Origin: Trachythela sp. YZ-2020
Lineage: Eukaryota; Cnidaria; Anthozoa; Malacalcyonacea; Clavulariidae
Reading direction: 5' to 3'
NCBI GenBank assembly: GCA_016169945.1
Contig: JADLSH010000363.1
Coordinates: 868,001-932,000, forward strand
DNA: 64,000 bases
Position numbers and translations under genes: made by a program
The notes under the pieces: model-generated
Told to the model about the DNA's origin: nothing
Seen by the model: only the letters and a program-made list of their open reading frames with translations
The model's database searches: none
Shown: piece by piece, positions 21,901 to 36,200 of the stretch
Layout: every line of letters starts with the position of its first letter
Numbering within the stretch: the stretch's first letter is position 1

Positions 21901-23173
21901 ATTTGCCAACTGACACGTCATTTTCAAAAGCTCTCTACAAGGTCACAAGAGGTGCAACAATTATTTTCAAGCTTTTCTATAATTTCTATACAATGATTAC
22001 AACTCCTTGCAATACATCATCATGCAGCATGGCTGAATAGAACATTTCCTGTGACATAAAACCTGGAACGCTTTGCAAGCACTGGACTTGCTAACTTTTT
22101 CTGTGGGGCATGTGCTAAAGATTCTAAAGGGATGTGCACCCCCTGCACCCAAACCTTAGGTAATTACCCACCTATAAGTAACAGTTTCATGAGTTCCAGG
22201 CTCATCTTTCTCCCATATCAATGCCACGCTGTCAGGACTTCTACTTACATGCCTGTCCAAACAATTTTCTATTTAAAATTAGGCAAAATAAAAGTAGTTA
22301 TATAAAACTTTAATTTTAAACACCAAGGGATGAATTATTAGCGATTGACTTAAATAGGTTGCTGCATATTTTGGACAAACTCTGAACTCCCAGCCTAGTG
22401 AAGCCGCAGTCTATTTCAGTTGCGATTAAATTGTCCATATATACAAATGTTTGCAGCTTATTTAGGCAGCGGCATATTTTCGCTTGTATACAGTAAGTCA
22501 GTAACCCTAAGTCATTCATGATTTCATGGTGCTACAAGGTTTTCACTCACAACTTGTTGTTAAGAAGTTGTTGAATAATTGAACAACCTGTACAAGTCTG
22601 TCAAGTAAAAACCTTGTAGCAAGTTGTAACAAGTCATTGGCAACTTGTCAACAAGCTGGCATCTGGCAACAAGCAGTGTGAACACATCCTGATAAGTTGA
22701 TAACAAGTTGTTGAAACAGCATTTGTACCAGTAACAAGTCTACTGCAGGTTTGTTACAACTTGTGCGGTTATACGCGTGTATATCAAGTACATATTGAAC
22801 CTGAGACATTAAGTAGACCATCCATAAACCACCTGTGTTTACCAACATTCATATCACAATCCATTACTTCGGTAAACGGCTTAATCCATTGCAAACGAGT
22901 GGCTGCAAGTTCGCTCCAAAATTTGGAAGGATCCTCGATGCTACTTTTATAAATCTCATCGTATTCGCTGGATACAAAAGCTAGTTGCGAATTTGCTTTC
23001 TTACTTAAACAAAGAAAACGTTTTTGGCCTTTTAGAGCGCACCGCGCTCTCGAATGCTGAAAAATTGAACGAGAAAAGCAACGTGGTGCCGTTCGCACAC
23101 CATGCAAGGTCGCCATTTTCTGAGGTTGTTTCAAATTAAAATTTTGGAAAAGTGCGATAACTTCCGGCTTCAT
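12924..23173 (-). CDS. ACSS1: Acetyl-CoA synthetase, probably mitochondrial (ACSS1-type), 14 exons
   Basis: Exons: 23173-22801, 22268-22172, 21934-21788, 21260-21208, 20633-20458, 20292-20140, 19011-18726, 17989-17897, 17442-17330, 17227-17101, 14237-14110, 13632-13569, 13445-13324, 13091-12924. All join at GT-AG sites in phase, giving 2,100 nt (699 aa), close to human ACSS1. The enzyme activates acetate with ATP and CoA. Landmarks: N-terminal domain ([16 protein letters not shown]), [15 protein letters not shown], the P-loop-like [49 protein letters not shown], and the C-terminal TRSGKIMRR with the Lys that is acetylated in this family. The N-terminus is rich in Arg and Ser with few acidic residues, so mitochondrial import is inferred; ATG 23173 or 23116 may be used. 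The usual WPG before MARTVYGD reads VPS. The 2.9-kb intron 17100-14238 holds methyltransferase copy E, a sulfatase fragment and a MITE. Its start faces prostaglandin reductase 2. Confidence 0.95.
14411..14747. mobile_element. MITE, 337-bp near-perfect hairpin
   Basis: The left arm starting AAAGTGCTACTAACCCC pairs with the right arm GGGGGTTAGTAGCACTTT, and the two arms match for about 130 bp each. It lies in the large intron of the acetyl-CoA synthetase gene. TTTAA surrounds both ends, so the exact target duplication is unclear. No coding capacity. Confidence 0.82.
15300..16166 (-). CDS. NNMT/PNMT/TEMT-family methyltransferase, copy E (inside an ACSS intron)
   Basis: An intronless 288-aa frame beginning [17 protein letters not shown], with [23 protein letters not shown] and LLKPNGYLY. 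It has a six- to seven-residue insertion (IIDESI region) before the conserved NETSAE. It lies in the same direction as the acetyl-CoA synthetase gene but within its intron. The 5' flank includes the module AAAATGCCTATTTTTAAGGATAA shared with C and D (shown here as a composite description of the inverse at 16200-16225). Beyond it, plus-strand sequence matches the sulfatase 5' region. The pair is therefore an inverted copy of the 4.3-kb junction. The open frame and normal motifs suggest function; the substrate is unknown. Confidence 0.9.
   Translation of the reverse strand: MANARYMEDYHTYFDPKTYLELFYKKFKEGENDDGSVVPFVKAFHEFWSNFKAPTDTEVRHLEFGGGPSIANLVFACPKVDHIVFAEYTEANRQAVKLWIAGNPEAHDWTPLIEIVVLELEQGIIDESINETSAECPVVLTDKEKLDSVLNRADELKQKIKSIVPCDVTKTPIVQLELDDVAKPFDIVSTSLCLEACVSSEVHYKNTVTELCKLLKPNGYLYMNGVLEQTFYFVSKEKFYTFPLSEKMVKEAMNEAGIEIEKFVTIPVNYSKVSDCKALFHTYGRKIV
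16385..16665 (+). pseudogene. Fragment of the sulfatase-like gene (promoter side and start of exon 1)
   Basis: Plus-strand sequence here matches the 5' flank and first 60 or so codons of the sulfatase exon 1 (inverse of about 4390-4090). It includes the codons for [11 protein letters not shown] and EYLKNIRKL. The frame is broken by a stop (GATAACTAA at about 16610) and homology ends near 16665, after which the GTCCGTATTAGAGAG repeat begins. It is a truncated duplicate. Confidence 0.8.
16690..16995. repeat. Minisatellite, about 18-bp unit (GTCTGTATTAGAGAGAT)
   Basis: Some 16 imperfect copies of a unit like TGTCCGTATTAGAGAGA. It is the reverse complement of the repeat at 1752-1912 and sits beside the sulfatase fragment, matching the inverted-duplication reading. 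It lies in an acetyl-CoA synthetase intron. Confidence 0.85.
17515..17785. repeat. 45-bp minisatellite, about six copies
   Basis: The unit contains TTTGCCCACCTTTGGGAAAC followed by ATGGCTAGGAAACAGTATTT. Because 45 is a multiple of three, long frames stay open on both strands, but they lie in an intron between ACSS exons 17897 and 17442 and are not genes. Not a CRISPR array: there are no unique spacers. Confidence 0.88.
18274..18568. mobile_element. Palindromic MITE (AAGGCCATGT ends)
   Basis: The left end AAGGCCATGTTACACGAGG pairs with the right end ending ACATGGCCTT, and GCTGCAA/TTGCAGC motifs match further in. It lies in an ACSS intron. The 149-aa minus-strand frame across it is a by-product. 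Confidence 0.65.
19328..19659 (-). mobile_element. tRNA-derived SINE, family 1, copy 1
   Basis: Read on the minus strand, it starts with a tRNA-like head (GGCTTCGGTTGTGCAGTCG, box-B-like GAGTTCGATTCTCGTTGAGG). It continues with TTTCTCCGGGCACTCCGG and ends in AAGCCCCAATGGGGACTGAG plus an (ATTAC)n-like tail. Copy 2 at 63013-63329 is collinear. The CTCCGG...TTTCCTCCCA core resembles the conserved Deu-type SINE domain; that link is from memory and unverified. Confidence 0.8.
21086..21195. mobile_element. TTAA-flanked 110-bp hairpin MITE
   Basis: The element begins TTAACCCATTAGCTGGCA and ends TGCCAGTTAATGGGTTAA, with the central motif AGTATTTTACTCTGTCTAAC. TTAA at both ends fits piggyBac- or Kolobok-type insertion. 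Related, longer copies lie near 51295-51490 and 63567-63890. Confidence 0.75.
22520..22780. repeat. ACAAGTTGT-rich dispersed repeat
   Basis: Dense, imperfect ACAAGTTG/CAACTTGT words in both orientations. The same type occurs at 35700-36020, including the shared stretch AACAAGCAGTG.GAACACATC. It lies in the first intron of the acetyl-CoA synthetase gene. Confidence 0.7.
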
Positions 23174-23473
23174 TTCGCACCGGTTCCGGAATAAATAATT
23201 TATTTTATTGAAAGTTATAAATTACTGTATTGGTTATAATTCCATGTCGCGGTGCGTAAGTGCTCAATACACGTATTTTGCCAGAGCGAATACAAAGATT
23301 CTTTATTTAAAATAAAGTCACAACTCAAACTTTATATATATAAATATGGTCATTTACATATGGTCATTAATTTCCCGACAGCCAATCACGAAACATCATT
23401 TTATGTAATAATATCACCATATATATAAACTATAAGTATAAGCCTTGATATATTTAATAACCATCGACTAAAA
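23174..23473. promoter_or_regulatory. Shared upstream region of ACSS1-type and PTGR2 genes
   Basis: Exactly 300 bp separate two divergent start codons. An AT-rich stretch (TTTATATATATAAATATGG, about 23330) and duplicated CATATGGTCATT-like words are visible. A bidirectional promoter is inferred from the layout. Confidence 0.5.
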
Positions 23474-26503
<3,030 letters not shown>

Positions 26504-28380
26504 ACGACTGGACTGCGAACAGACTCCCTACAGAGAGGGCGAACAGGGACTTTTTTGACGCCGTATTTTTTAACGTCGAGAAGGCATCGTTATTTTGGAA
26601 CCGTGCGTGGACATTTAGTACTTTATTCGATTGTACGATGTACGATTACTTTACATTTAGTACGATGTACGATTACTTTTATAAGAAAAGTTGGTGTGTT
26701 AACAGTAATAGGGCCTCTATTGATAACAGATGCATTCAGCAGCTGACAGAGCTATCCTGAATTTCCTTTAAATAAAGATTTTCATTCATTCATTACTTGT
26801 ATTAAAATGCATTTTGGAATATATAAAGGAAACGTAAAAACAACAGTCTTTGGTTTATATTAATGTTTAAGGGAAGATAACAATCTGTCAAAATTTGAAA
26901 CTAAAAACTTTTATTTTGCGGGATATCCGCGTTTTGAGGTCAACTTTGACGGTTTCCGAATCCGTCAAGAAAATTAAGAAACGCTTGGGACTAAGTAACA
27001 GCCGCCAAAACACAACAAAACACATTTTTTTATTAAACTGGAGTCTATTTTATATGGCGTTTTCCCTTTTCACATCGGACTGTTTCCCACTTCAACCGTA
27101 TCGTAACGAAACGTAGCGTATTTTCGTCGTTTCCTGAACGCCAGCGTGGAACCAGTAAACGCAATGTACTGTATCTGGGGAGGGGGGAAGCGAAGCTCTT
27201 CACCTGAAAGTTGTAGCTTACACCGCAGGATATATGTCTGCAGTCATAGTGTAGATATAGACTGTATAGGCATTGGCGTTCTTTAAAAATTTCATCGCCT
27301 GTTATCGCTTTAGATTGAATTCATTGAATTCACTGGGTCGAACAAATGACTCGGCGCAAACAACAATTGTTAGGTTACGTTTTGATATGGTTGAAGTGAA
27401 AAACTTGAGTTCACAATCAATATTCTATACATTTAAATAGCAATGTTTATATTACCCAAACTTGAGTGTTTCCAATGAAGTAGCCTTCCAAGTCCAATCA
27501 ATTCTTTTGTCTTTAATTTACAAGATTGCAAGAGCCGGTTGTATATAAAGTATTTAAAATTAACTATAGTTAATGCGAAAGTGAACCAATCAGAAATCGC
27601 TTGTTTTAGACTTAACTACTATTTAACTGCAAAACGGGTAGTTATAAAGTAGTTAAGAGTTTTATACAACCGGCCCCTGCATTCCTATGCGGAAAATTAT
27701 TAGAGTATATTTACATTTTACGCGATAATATCGCGATACAATAAAAATTTTAAATCTAAAATCTACAATTATGCAATTTATGGTCTTAGATCTTGCAGTC
27801 ATGCGAGAATATTACGTCATGCTAAAAAATTCCGCCATTTTGAGTGGCAAAATTAATCGCGAACACTGCGGACAGCAACGGTAATGCGCATCAGTAGTAA
27901 TGCCTGATTGAATTCGGCAGAAAATGGCCTTTCCAAATTTTCACACAAAGACAACAACCGCAGCCTTGATTTGATGGCTATAATTGTCAGAATTTGACCC
28001 AAAGTTTGTTCTTAATTAGTTTTAAATATTTGCCATCCAAAATGGCGAAAGCCAAACAAAACATCACATTGTGTGTTGTGACGTCACAGGCAAGTGTTGA
28101 GAAATCTTGTGCTTTTGCATGCTATGTAGTAAAATTATTAAATTACGTGCTAAAATTATTTTACATGGAAATTGTCCATTGATACATTGTTATATAAAAG
28201 ATACGGTATCTTGCTTACTTAGTACACATAACACTGTAAATTAGCCAAAAATTTGCCTTGCATTCTTTGCCAATCTTTCACACATATGCTGTTATAAAAT
28301 AGATTTAAAAAATTAGAAGCCTCAGACAGAGAAAAACCCTAATGCTCTAAATAATGGATCAGCTCTCAACTCCTTAATTT
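26504..28380. other. Intergenic with one small MITE
   Basis: After the 3' end of the reductase gene no coding sequence is supported. The only structured item is a palindromic element at 27534-27674. A few short frames show no domain. Confidence 0.6.
27534..27674. mobile_element. Short TIR element (GCCGGTTGTATA ends)
   Basis: GCCGGTTGTATA at 27534 and its inverse TATACAACCGGC ending at 27674 enclose about 115 bp. Further inward the arms still match weakly (AAGTAGTTAA / TTAACTATAGTTAA). A likely MITE; target duplication not clear. Confidence 0.6.
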
Positions 28381-28460
28381 TTGTCCGCCCGCGCCTCAAA
28401 TCGTCAGCCCTTATATATACCCAGCTATAGATACACGAACTTGCGGTTGATGCTCAGCAA

Positions 28461-28740
28461 CTGGACTCTGTAGCTCAGTTGGTTAGAGCGCTGCACCGGA
28501 AACGCAGGGCCGCAGATTCGATTCCTGCCAGAGGGCCTAAGTTGCATTTTTCGCAACTGCTCCTGGCCTTGGCAAGGTCTAAAAATGTATATAAATTTTC
28601 GTTCGTATATTCCATCCACAATCAATTTCTAAGACAAAAGTTGTCAGTGTATATAACTCGATCGTTCTCTAAAACGATGATTTTTATATTTTATTGTCTT
28701 TTATTGTCATAATCAATCAATCAATCAATCAATCAATCAC
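28461..28740 (+). mobile_element. tRNA-derived SINE, family 2, copy 1
   Basis: A tRNA-like head with box A (TAGCTCAGTTGGTTAGAGC) and box B (GATTCGATTCCTGCC) is followed by GTTGCATTTTTCGCAACTG and an (AATC)n tail at 28712-28739. Homology to the inverted copy at 34302-34540 extends about 70 bp upstream of the head. The arms of a true tRNA do not pair cleanly at the 3' acceptor side, so this is not called a functional tRNA. Confidence 0.82.
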
Positions 28741-28796
28741 AAAGTCTGTTCATATACTCAGTGCACAGACCTGTGCACAGGCTAATAAATACGGGG

Positions 28797-30220
28797 CTAC
28801 TTAATATTACGGTTAACATACTTACTTCCGTTGAAATTCTTTGGTGCTGTTTGTTCAGGGATGGCGTCACAGACGTTAGTCCCATCCCAATGATTATCAC
28901 CGACAGTAGGTATTACACAACCTAGATTTGCGCCATCCACACGGGAATAAAGGACAGATGTTGTCGTCCACGTGCAGTGATCAGCTTCGACTCCTATCAA
29001 ATTGCTGTGACTGATGAATGTGTCAACAAATTTTGAATCAGACATTTTTGCCCCGGCTAGCTTTGCAAACACATGACACACTTGGTGAAATCGCATTCCT
29101 TGAGGGAAGAATTTGTGAAATTGGAATGGCTGAAATCTGATCCAGTGAGCTTTGACTTTTGGAGAGCAGGAACTTTTCCTGGCACATGTTGGCGATAAAC
29201 AGGGCGTAACATGTCACTATCATGAAAGCCGAACATTCTCTTCAAGAAATCGGCTAAAGCTAATGAGGGATTTTCTTGAAGGTTACCAATGAAGAAATCT
29301 AAAACCTCAGGACGCTGCACTAAGAGATGTAATGGACGGTAGATCATACTTTCTTCACGCTGCTGCGTGTATTCGCTGTCGATGTCAGATTCAACAAAGA
29401 ACTTTGTAACGCCAAAATCTTTGTTTGGGATCTCACCGTTGACGAGCTCTGGCACTTCTTCCGTTGGACCTTGTTTCCTTTGACCACAACATTCTTTCAT
29501 TTCAAGAAATTGGCCGCGATAACCGTACGTCTTTGTGTCACATACATCATCCGGTTTAACCTGATAAATGCACTCTGCGCGATCCGTTCCGACAATGATT
29601 CGTCGCAAGCCAGGCTTTCGAAACACGCTCGGAGCAAACCACTTATCCAGGTTTCTTGTGAGTAATTTTTTTTCTTTTATTTTGCCATCTTGTAGCACTT
29701 TCTTTAATAAAGTGTTTCTGTTGAATGAATCGCCTTCTTTCAGATTTAACATCAAGTCGACTGCACATTCCGCTAAGATCTCAACATACCTATAATCTTT
29801 CAGTTGAAATAATTGTTCCTCGAACATACGAGACAATTCTTTGGCAACATCCGTGATAACACAATTTAAATATGATGACATGTTTGCTTCCTCCACTTCC
29901 ACGACCGCGTTCTCGACTACTTTAGCGTGACTTCGTTTAGAGCGTTTCCCAACAATTTTAACAGCAAGAGTGGCACCAGCCACAACCGCAGCACAAAACG
30001 ATGCGGCCCCAAAAGTTGAAAAACCCATTGCAATTGTTATGCCGCAAGCAAGGCTGAAAACAATAGTGGCAGTAGGTCCAGCAACGTCTGTGACGAACCT
30101 TGTGACTTTGCCTCCTTCAGGGTGCTCCACAGATGCTCTATACACCTCCAATTTTTTTTGGGCTGCGGTTTTAATCCTCTTTTCGAATAGTTCACAACGG
30201 GTTATCATAGCACTTATAAT
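28797..30220 (-). CDS. C-terminal exon of the LRR/ZU5 gene: hydrophobic stretch and pentapeptide-like repeats
   Basis: The exon opens at a TAG acceptor (phase 0) and encodes 387 residues to the stop at 29057. Residues about 48-95 are strongly hydrophobic (TIVFSLACGITIAMGFST onward), suggesting membrane insertion or a buried helical hairpin. The middle is unrecognised. The end shows pentapeptide spacing (GSDFS, HSNFT, NSSLK, ECDFT). The pattern resumes in another frame after the stop (KLAGAKM, ISHSNLIG, VDGANLG), ending near 28820. A two-base slip in a TGTGTG run at about 29078 would account for this. Whether it is a real truncation or an error cannot be told here. Confidence 0.7.
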
Positions 30221-33200
30221 CTACATGAAAAACACACTTTTTTGTGAAACCGGGAAAACACACCTAATGTATTACACATTTAAGGAAAAGATCCCAAACA
30301 TTTAATTACCTTGCTTACTTGGATGTTATTATTTAGAATAGCCCCTTGACAAGACAAAACATTGTGTCCTGTATTGAAAAACAACCAACAATAAGTATGG
30401 CAAGCATCAAGCGATTGATTGGTTAGGCGAAGTACATGACACTTAACTTACTTTGCGGAGATTCACTATCAAGCGCGAGTTCACGATGTTCTGTGCTTGC
30501 CTGTAGACAAATCCAAAAATCAAACATTGAAACGCGGGTAACAGAAAATATCAACGTGACTTAGGACACCAATTCAGTTAAACTGCAAGCGAGCTAATAC
30601 CGGTGGGGGGCCCTTATTTATTTCAGCCATGTTCGAGGGAGTGCTTATTGGAGATGGGGGAGATAATTAGAAAAAGATAATTAGAAACCGTATTCATTTT
30701 GTAGAAATGCAGTAAGTGAGAAACGCAGTAAACTATGGGGGGAATCCGGTAAATCAAAATCCGCAGCAACTAACCTGAACTATTAAGGCTTCAGATTGGT
30801 TCCGATTCAGGATTGGCGCTATCGCACGACAATCTTGTTCTAGTATTTGGCTATGATTTTTGCCATTATTGCACATTCTATCCTTTAAGAAATGCATGTT
30901 TCTCCCTCTCAGATATGTACTATTTTTTGTGTTGTTGTGTAGTTCCGACTCTATTACAGGATCTGGATCAAACCTACGTAAAAAAAACAAATACCGGAGG
31001 TTTAGAAATGATGGCTTACCTTTACCTATCCGGCCGGATATTTCCAGTATCCGGTGCATTTCTAATATTATTAGCACTCGTGAAGAGCAGGGCTTACAGA
31101 TCGAAAGCTTTATGAAATATATTAACGTGGTGTTTTCCACAAAATAACTATGTCATAAAATTTCAAATTTACCATAAAGTATAATTCTTTAGGAGCAGAT
31201 GATCGTTATCATCGCTATCTGACAGCGGAACACATAAGAATATCGGCTCTCCAGATTTGACGGGTTCCTCGAACTTGCGGATTCCGTCTACTACATTCCA
31301 ATTATCTTTAACAGTCCTTAGCATTTCCTTAGGCGCCAACACAGCATGAAGTGTATTCTGGATGCTATTAATTTTGTGCATAGCCAACACGATCGCACCA
31401 TAACGACCTTTACTGTTAACATTTCTCTCGTTCGACGGTGGCACAAAACTTTCAGACCTTATCTTCATCGCCGGCTGATAACTAAAAGTGAACAAGAAAA
31501 ACGTTGCAGCTTGGTTTTCCAATGAATCATATAGATCGTAGTCTCTATTTTTCACCTTCTATTTATATATTTTCCCGGCTCCAGTTATGATGACAAACAT
31601 TGGCCTTGATAAGTGTCCCATTCAACGCTTGTTATGGTATATATTTATACGTAAATCCCTATTAACCTCCTCCTCATATATGACTCCCCTTTTCCCTTTT
31701 CGAGAAAGAAATTCATTGTCTCTATGTAACCCTCCCTCCCTCCCTTCCCCCTCCTTAACTATGAAACACACGTTTATTGATTACAGTTATGGCCTGAGAA
31801 AAACAATTGGCCCCTCTCTACTGGCCTTCTTTCCAATAAGCCCCCCCCCCCTTTCTCTAAACATGGCAGTACATACCAATGCAGTGTACATAAAAATCGT
31901 TACAAGCGCCACATGTGGAAAATTAACCTTCTTTCCTAGGTCTTCTTTTATGCTTTCCTTTGTAATCGAATCATAAGCAAATGAATACTTACTCGGAAAA
32001 ATGTTCCACTGAAAACGAGACCTTCAGCTGATTCCTTCTTAGTCGTTCAATATACGCAACGTTACTTTCATTTACTTTTGACTCTGCTTCTTTGTGGCTA
32101 TGCAACAACAGCCCATAGTCAGTTGTGAATTGAATTTTTTTTCCAATTGGTAAAAACTCTTCCTTGATGTTAGCAACGTCGCTGTGAGAGTATGTCAGCT
32201 CGACATCAACTGCTTTGAGAAATGGAGTCGTCCGACCAGAAACTCTGATTAAAGGCGCACAAACAAGATTTTTATCCAAACGTTCATCATTGTTTAAGAC
32301 TTCATCAGCAGGAAACAACTAAAAGTGCAAAAGAGCTTGTTCGCTACATTGTATTGCATAGCCTGTGCCACAGCCGTAAATTCTCCCGTAATTTACTACG
32401 GCCGTGACACCGGCTATGTATTGCACGACCTGCACGCAGTCCTCCGTGTTCTCTATACACATCTATAACCTCTCACGTTAAGGTTTATCGCTAATGGACT
32501 TTCAATCTAAAGTAGTTCTTACTCGCAGTCAAAGGTTGTTAAGTAAGTTGTTAATAAGGTACGAGGTCGGTTGAATGACCTAACTGAAGCCGAACTTTAC
32601 TAATACGGGGCAGGGAAGGAAAATCTCAGTTATCTCCCCCAAAGGATGTAAACAGACAAATACACAAACTATCATCACCTGTTAAATTTATATGTATTTG
32701 CTATCTGGGGACAAGATTTATATATAGTGTCTATTGTCCGTGTTAGAGAGAGTGCTTATTATAGACGCTATTTTAAAAGAAAGTATATTAGAGTGATGTC
32801 GGAACGTAAGAAACCGTCCGTATCAGAAAGGTGTTTGTAAGGAGGGGTTCGACTATACCTGAAAAGTATTTAAAATGTTTGAAGTAATTTTTATTAATAA
32901 TTTTTATGTAGTTGGATTCTTCACCAAGCTCGTGAATATTGTTCATCACCATATACACTGAAAACCAACACGTATAAGTTAACCACCGTCGGAAAACATT
33001 ACCTGAACTTTTAAACTTAGCATCTCCTTCGCAACACCAGCCGGAAATGTGATCTTCAGTTCCGCATTTTCTCCATACTGCTTAGAAAAGGTATAACTTC
33101 TGTTTGTTGGTATCAAAATCTGATCGGACCTGATTCGTGTTGCAGCAACCAAGGTACAAGTCTCATGTATGGTCGCTTTGGCAAATGGCAAGTAATCATC

Positions 33201-36200
33201 CAAGACCTCAGGAGTAAGTATTTCGTTTGGAACATCTAAAGAGCAAAAGTTGCCACCGTAAATTCTCTATTAATAATTTCAGGCATGTTTGGCGGGGAGT
33301 AATAGAGGGGGTTAATAGAGAGGGGGTTAATCAGTACAAGTGATCAGTACAGGCATCTTTTGTTGCAAAGGGGGAGAGGGTCTTAATACATTTCTTCTTC
33401 CATTTATTAGAGAGCTTAATTAAATGACAAATATACCTTCAAGAAAGCTTATTCGTTCCGTCTTCAACTCTTGCCATCCTGTCGGGCTTAAACTTTCCAC
33501 AACCAGTTCATAGAAATCTAGAAAAACCTGGTCCTCGTACGCTGAGTGCGAAAGAAGAACTGTTACCGGTTTCTTAAACGTCACGCCTTCGGGCTCAACT
33601 TTAAGGATACGGCTTACGAATATATCTCCATCTTTTGGCTTTTCTTCACATTCTATATACCTCACTCGACTACACGTCAGAGTTACTTGCTCCTCAACGG
33701 CTTGTGGTGGAAATAGAAGGAAGGCACTTGCTACGGGAATGCTAAAGCATCCGCCTTTCTCACTAACAGTGATGCTAAACAAACAATAATGAAATAATCA
33801 TATACCGTAGTTTTCAAACTTATTATAACTCACGAGAGAAAGATAACGAAATTATGTTATTAATTTTTTTAACATATAGGTTATATCTGTCTTGATAAAG
33901 CCCGTTTTCCGCTAGCCCTTGCACGAAGCAACTTGAAGATCGATGCAGGCATTTGCATCTCAATAAAAAAAACTCTCAGATACGTCCACACAAGACCAGA
34001 GGAATTCGGAACAATACGCAAATTCGTCCGCTTCCTGTTCACACGGATGTTTGACGGTTATGAAAACCAATTCATGCGATTAAGAAAGTTTACAAATAAA
34101 AGATTCTTTCTCTTTCTTTTGTTATACTTACTACGTAAATACCTTCATATAGTTTATACCAAAGTCATAATTCCCTGCATGCATTCCGTATATGAGTTAC
34201 TCTGGCAGTGTAAAAAGTACTTAAATGTCTGTAAAAAGTTGCTAAATGTTTACAATTATAATAGTTATCTCTGCCAATGTAAACATAACCCTTATAATTG
34301 TATACTGGGTTTGGTGGATAATCCAAGTGAGTAGATATATACACAATTTAAGACCTAACCAGGAACGGTTGCGAAAAATGCAACACTAGGTCCTCTGGCA
34401 GGAATTGAACCCACGCGCGGCCCTGCGATTCCGGTGCAGCGCTCTAACCAACTGAGCTACAGAGGCCAGTTGCTGAGCTGTAACCGTAAGTTCTGTATAT
34501 ATAGGTAATCGGGTGTGCGGGTTGTCATAAGGTAAACTTCAAAGATTTTTTTGCACTTCACTTGGTTGAACTAGAATACTGGGTTTGGTGGATAATCCAA
34601 GTGAGTAGATATATACACAATTTAAGACCTAACCAGGAACGGTTGCGAAAAATGCAACACTAGGTCCTCTGGCAGGAATTGAACCCACGGCCCTGCGATT
34701 TTTTATAATTGTAAATGCTTTGGACTTATGGTTTAATAAATTAGATACCTGTTATCTGGAGTTTTACCACTACTTTCCATAATTGGAACAATATACTCTG
34801 GGACATCAGTAATTGGGTCTTTGGTGTCAATTTCATCTTTACTCTTCCCTCCTTGTAAGCCTGATGGTAAAATGAACGAATTAAGAATTTTTGTAAACTA
34901 ATTTGAAAAATGATATATTGGCATGCCCCCCGGATCTATCAGTTCCGTTGCGAAAATCGTCCCTCAATCAAAACCAAAGGCAAAGGGTCTGTTCACTGGC
35001 TCTCTTTATTGTCTTCTTATTTGTTTAACACTCATGATGTATGCATATGACACCAAACATAAACAGGAATATCGTCCTCCTGAAAACCTAGCACTACTTA
35101 TTGGAAAATAACTTTTTATAAAGTTCTATCAAATTGTGGTACTATTTAACAGAGGACGCATCTCGTCATTATATTATGCAGTGTTATTTCATGAGATGTT
35201 ATAACTGCTTACAATTGATATCTGAAAATCTTAAGACCTTTATTAATTAGTCACAGTAGAGTTAGTTAATTGATTTGCCAAAGGTATATATATATGGTCA
35301 AGGATGTAAAAACATAGTGCTGCTTTGCTTGTGTGCCGAACATATTTGTATATTAGATGCGACACTGGAGCGACACAGGAGGAGCAGTAATTCAAGTGGT
35401 GTACAAAAATCGAAAATGCTATTTACGACGGCGTGACTGGGGCAGGCGGAAATCTAAATATAAGCCTAACCTGAATCCGCAAATTAGAGACCAATTCGCC
35501 ATGTGTGAAAAACTTACCTTGCGGTGATTCACTACCAAGCTTGCGGTGTTCATGACGTTCTGTGTTTGCCTATAGTAGTATGAAAACAAATTCAAAAATC
35601 AAACATTGAAACGCGGGAAACAGAAAAGTCAACGTGACTTTAGACACAAATTCAGTTAAACTGTAAGAAATCTCACACTACTGCATGTGGCAACTGGCAA
35701 CTTTAACAACTATACGTCAACTATGAACGCAAAAAAACTCACATCTTGTCAACAATATGTGTTCGCAACAGGCTTTTAGCAAGCTTGTCAAGAAATTGTA
35801 ACAATGTTGTAATTTTGTCAAGTTGCTACAAGGTTGTCACGCACAACTTGTTAACAAGTTGTTGAATTGCAGGACGAAAACAAGTTGTTGGAACAACTTG
35901 TAACAAGTTTGTTGAGTCGACAACCTTGTAGCAAGTTGTCGACAAGCTGGGAACAAGCAGTGCGAACACATCCTGATAACAAGTTGTTGAAACAGCATTG
36001 ATAACTCTGCTGCAGTTTTGATACAAGGGTAAATCAAAATCTGCAGTATTTCGACCTACCTGGACTGATCTGTTTTCAAAAATAAGGATTGGTGCCTTCG
36101 CACGACAATCTCCTTGTGTACTATGATTTGTGCCATTGTTGCACTCTCTATCCTGTAAGAAACGCATATATTTCCCTCTTAAATCAACACTTTCGTTTGT

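Noticed and set aside
28461..28540. A tRNA gene
   Set aside because: Box A and B are good, but the sequence continues into a conserved hairpin and an (AATC)n tail and recurs inverted at 34.3-34.5 kb. It is a SINE head.
33933..34334. 133-aa plus-strand ORF
   Set aside because: Low-complexity Lys/Tyr/Phe composition within an intron, running into a SINE. No domain and no splice support.
29057..34860. Treating cassette B and the C-terminal exon as a separate gene
   Set aside because: The linker exon 34860-34749 needs an upstream donor in phase 1. The exon 35569-35518 supplies exactly that, and no start codon or promoter is evident between the cassettes.
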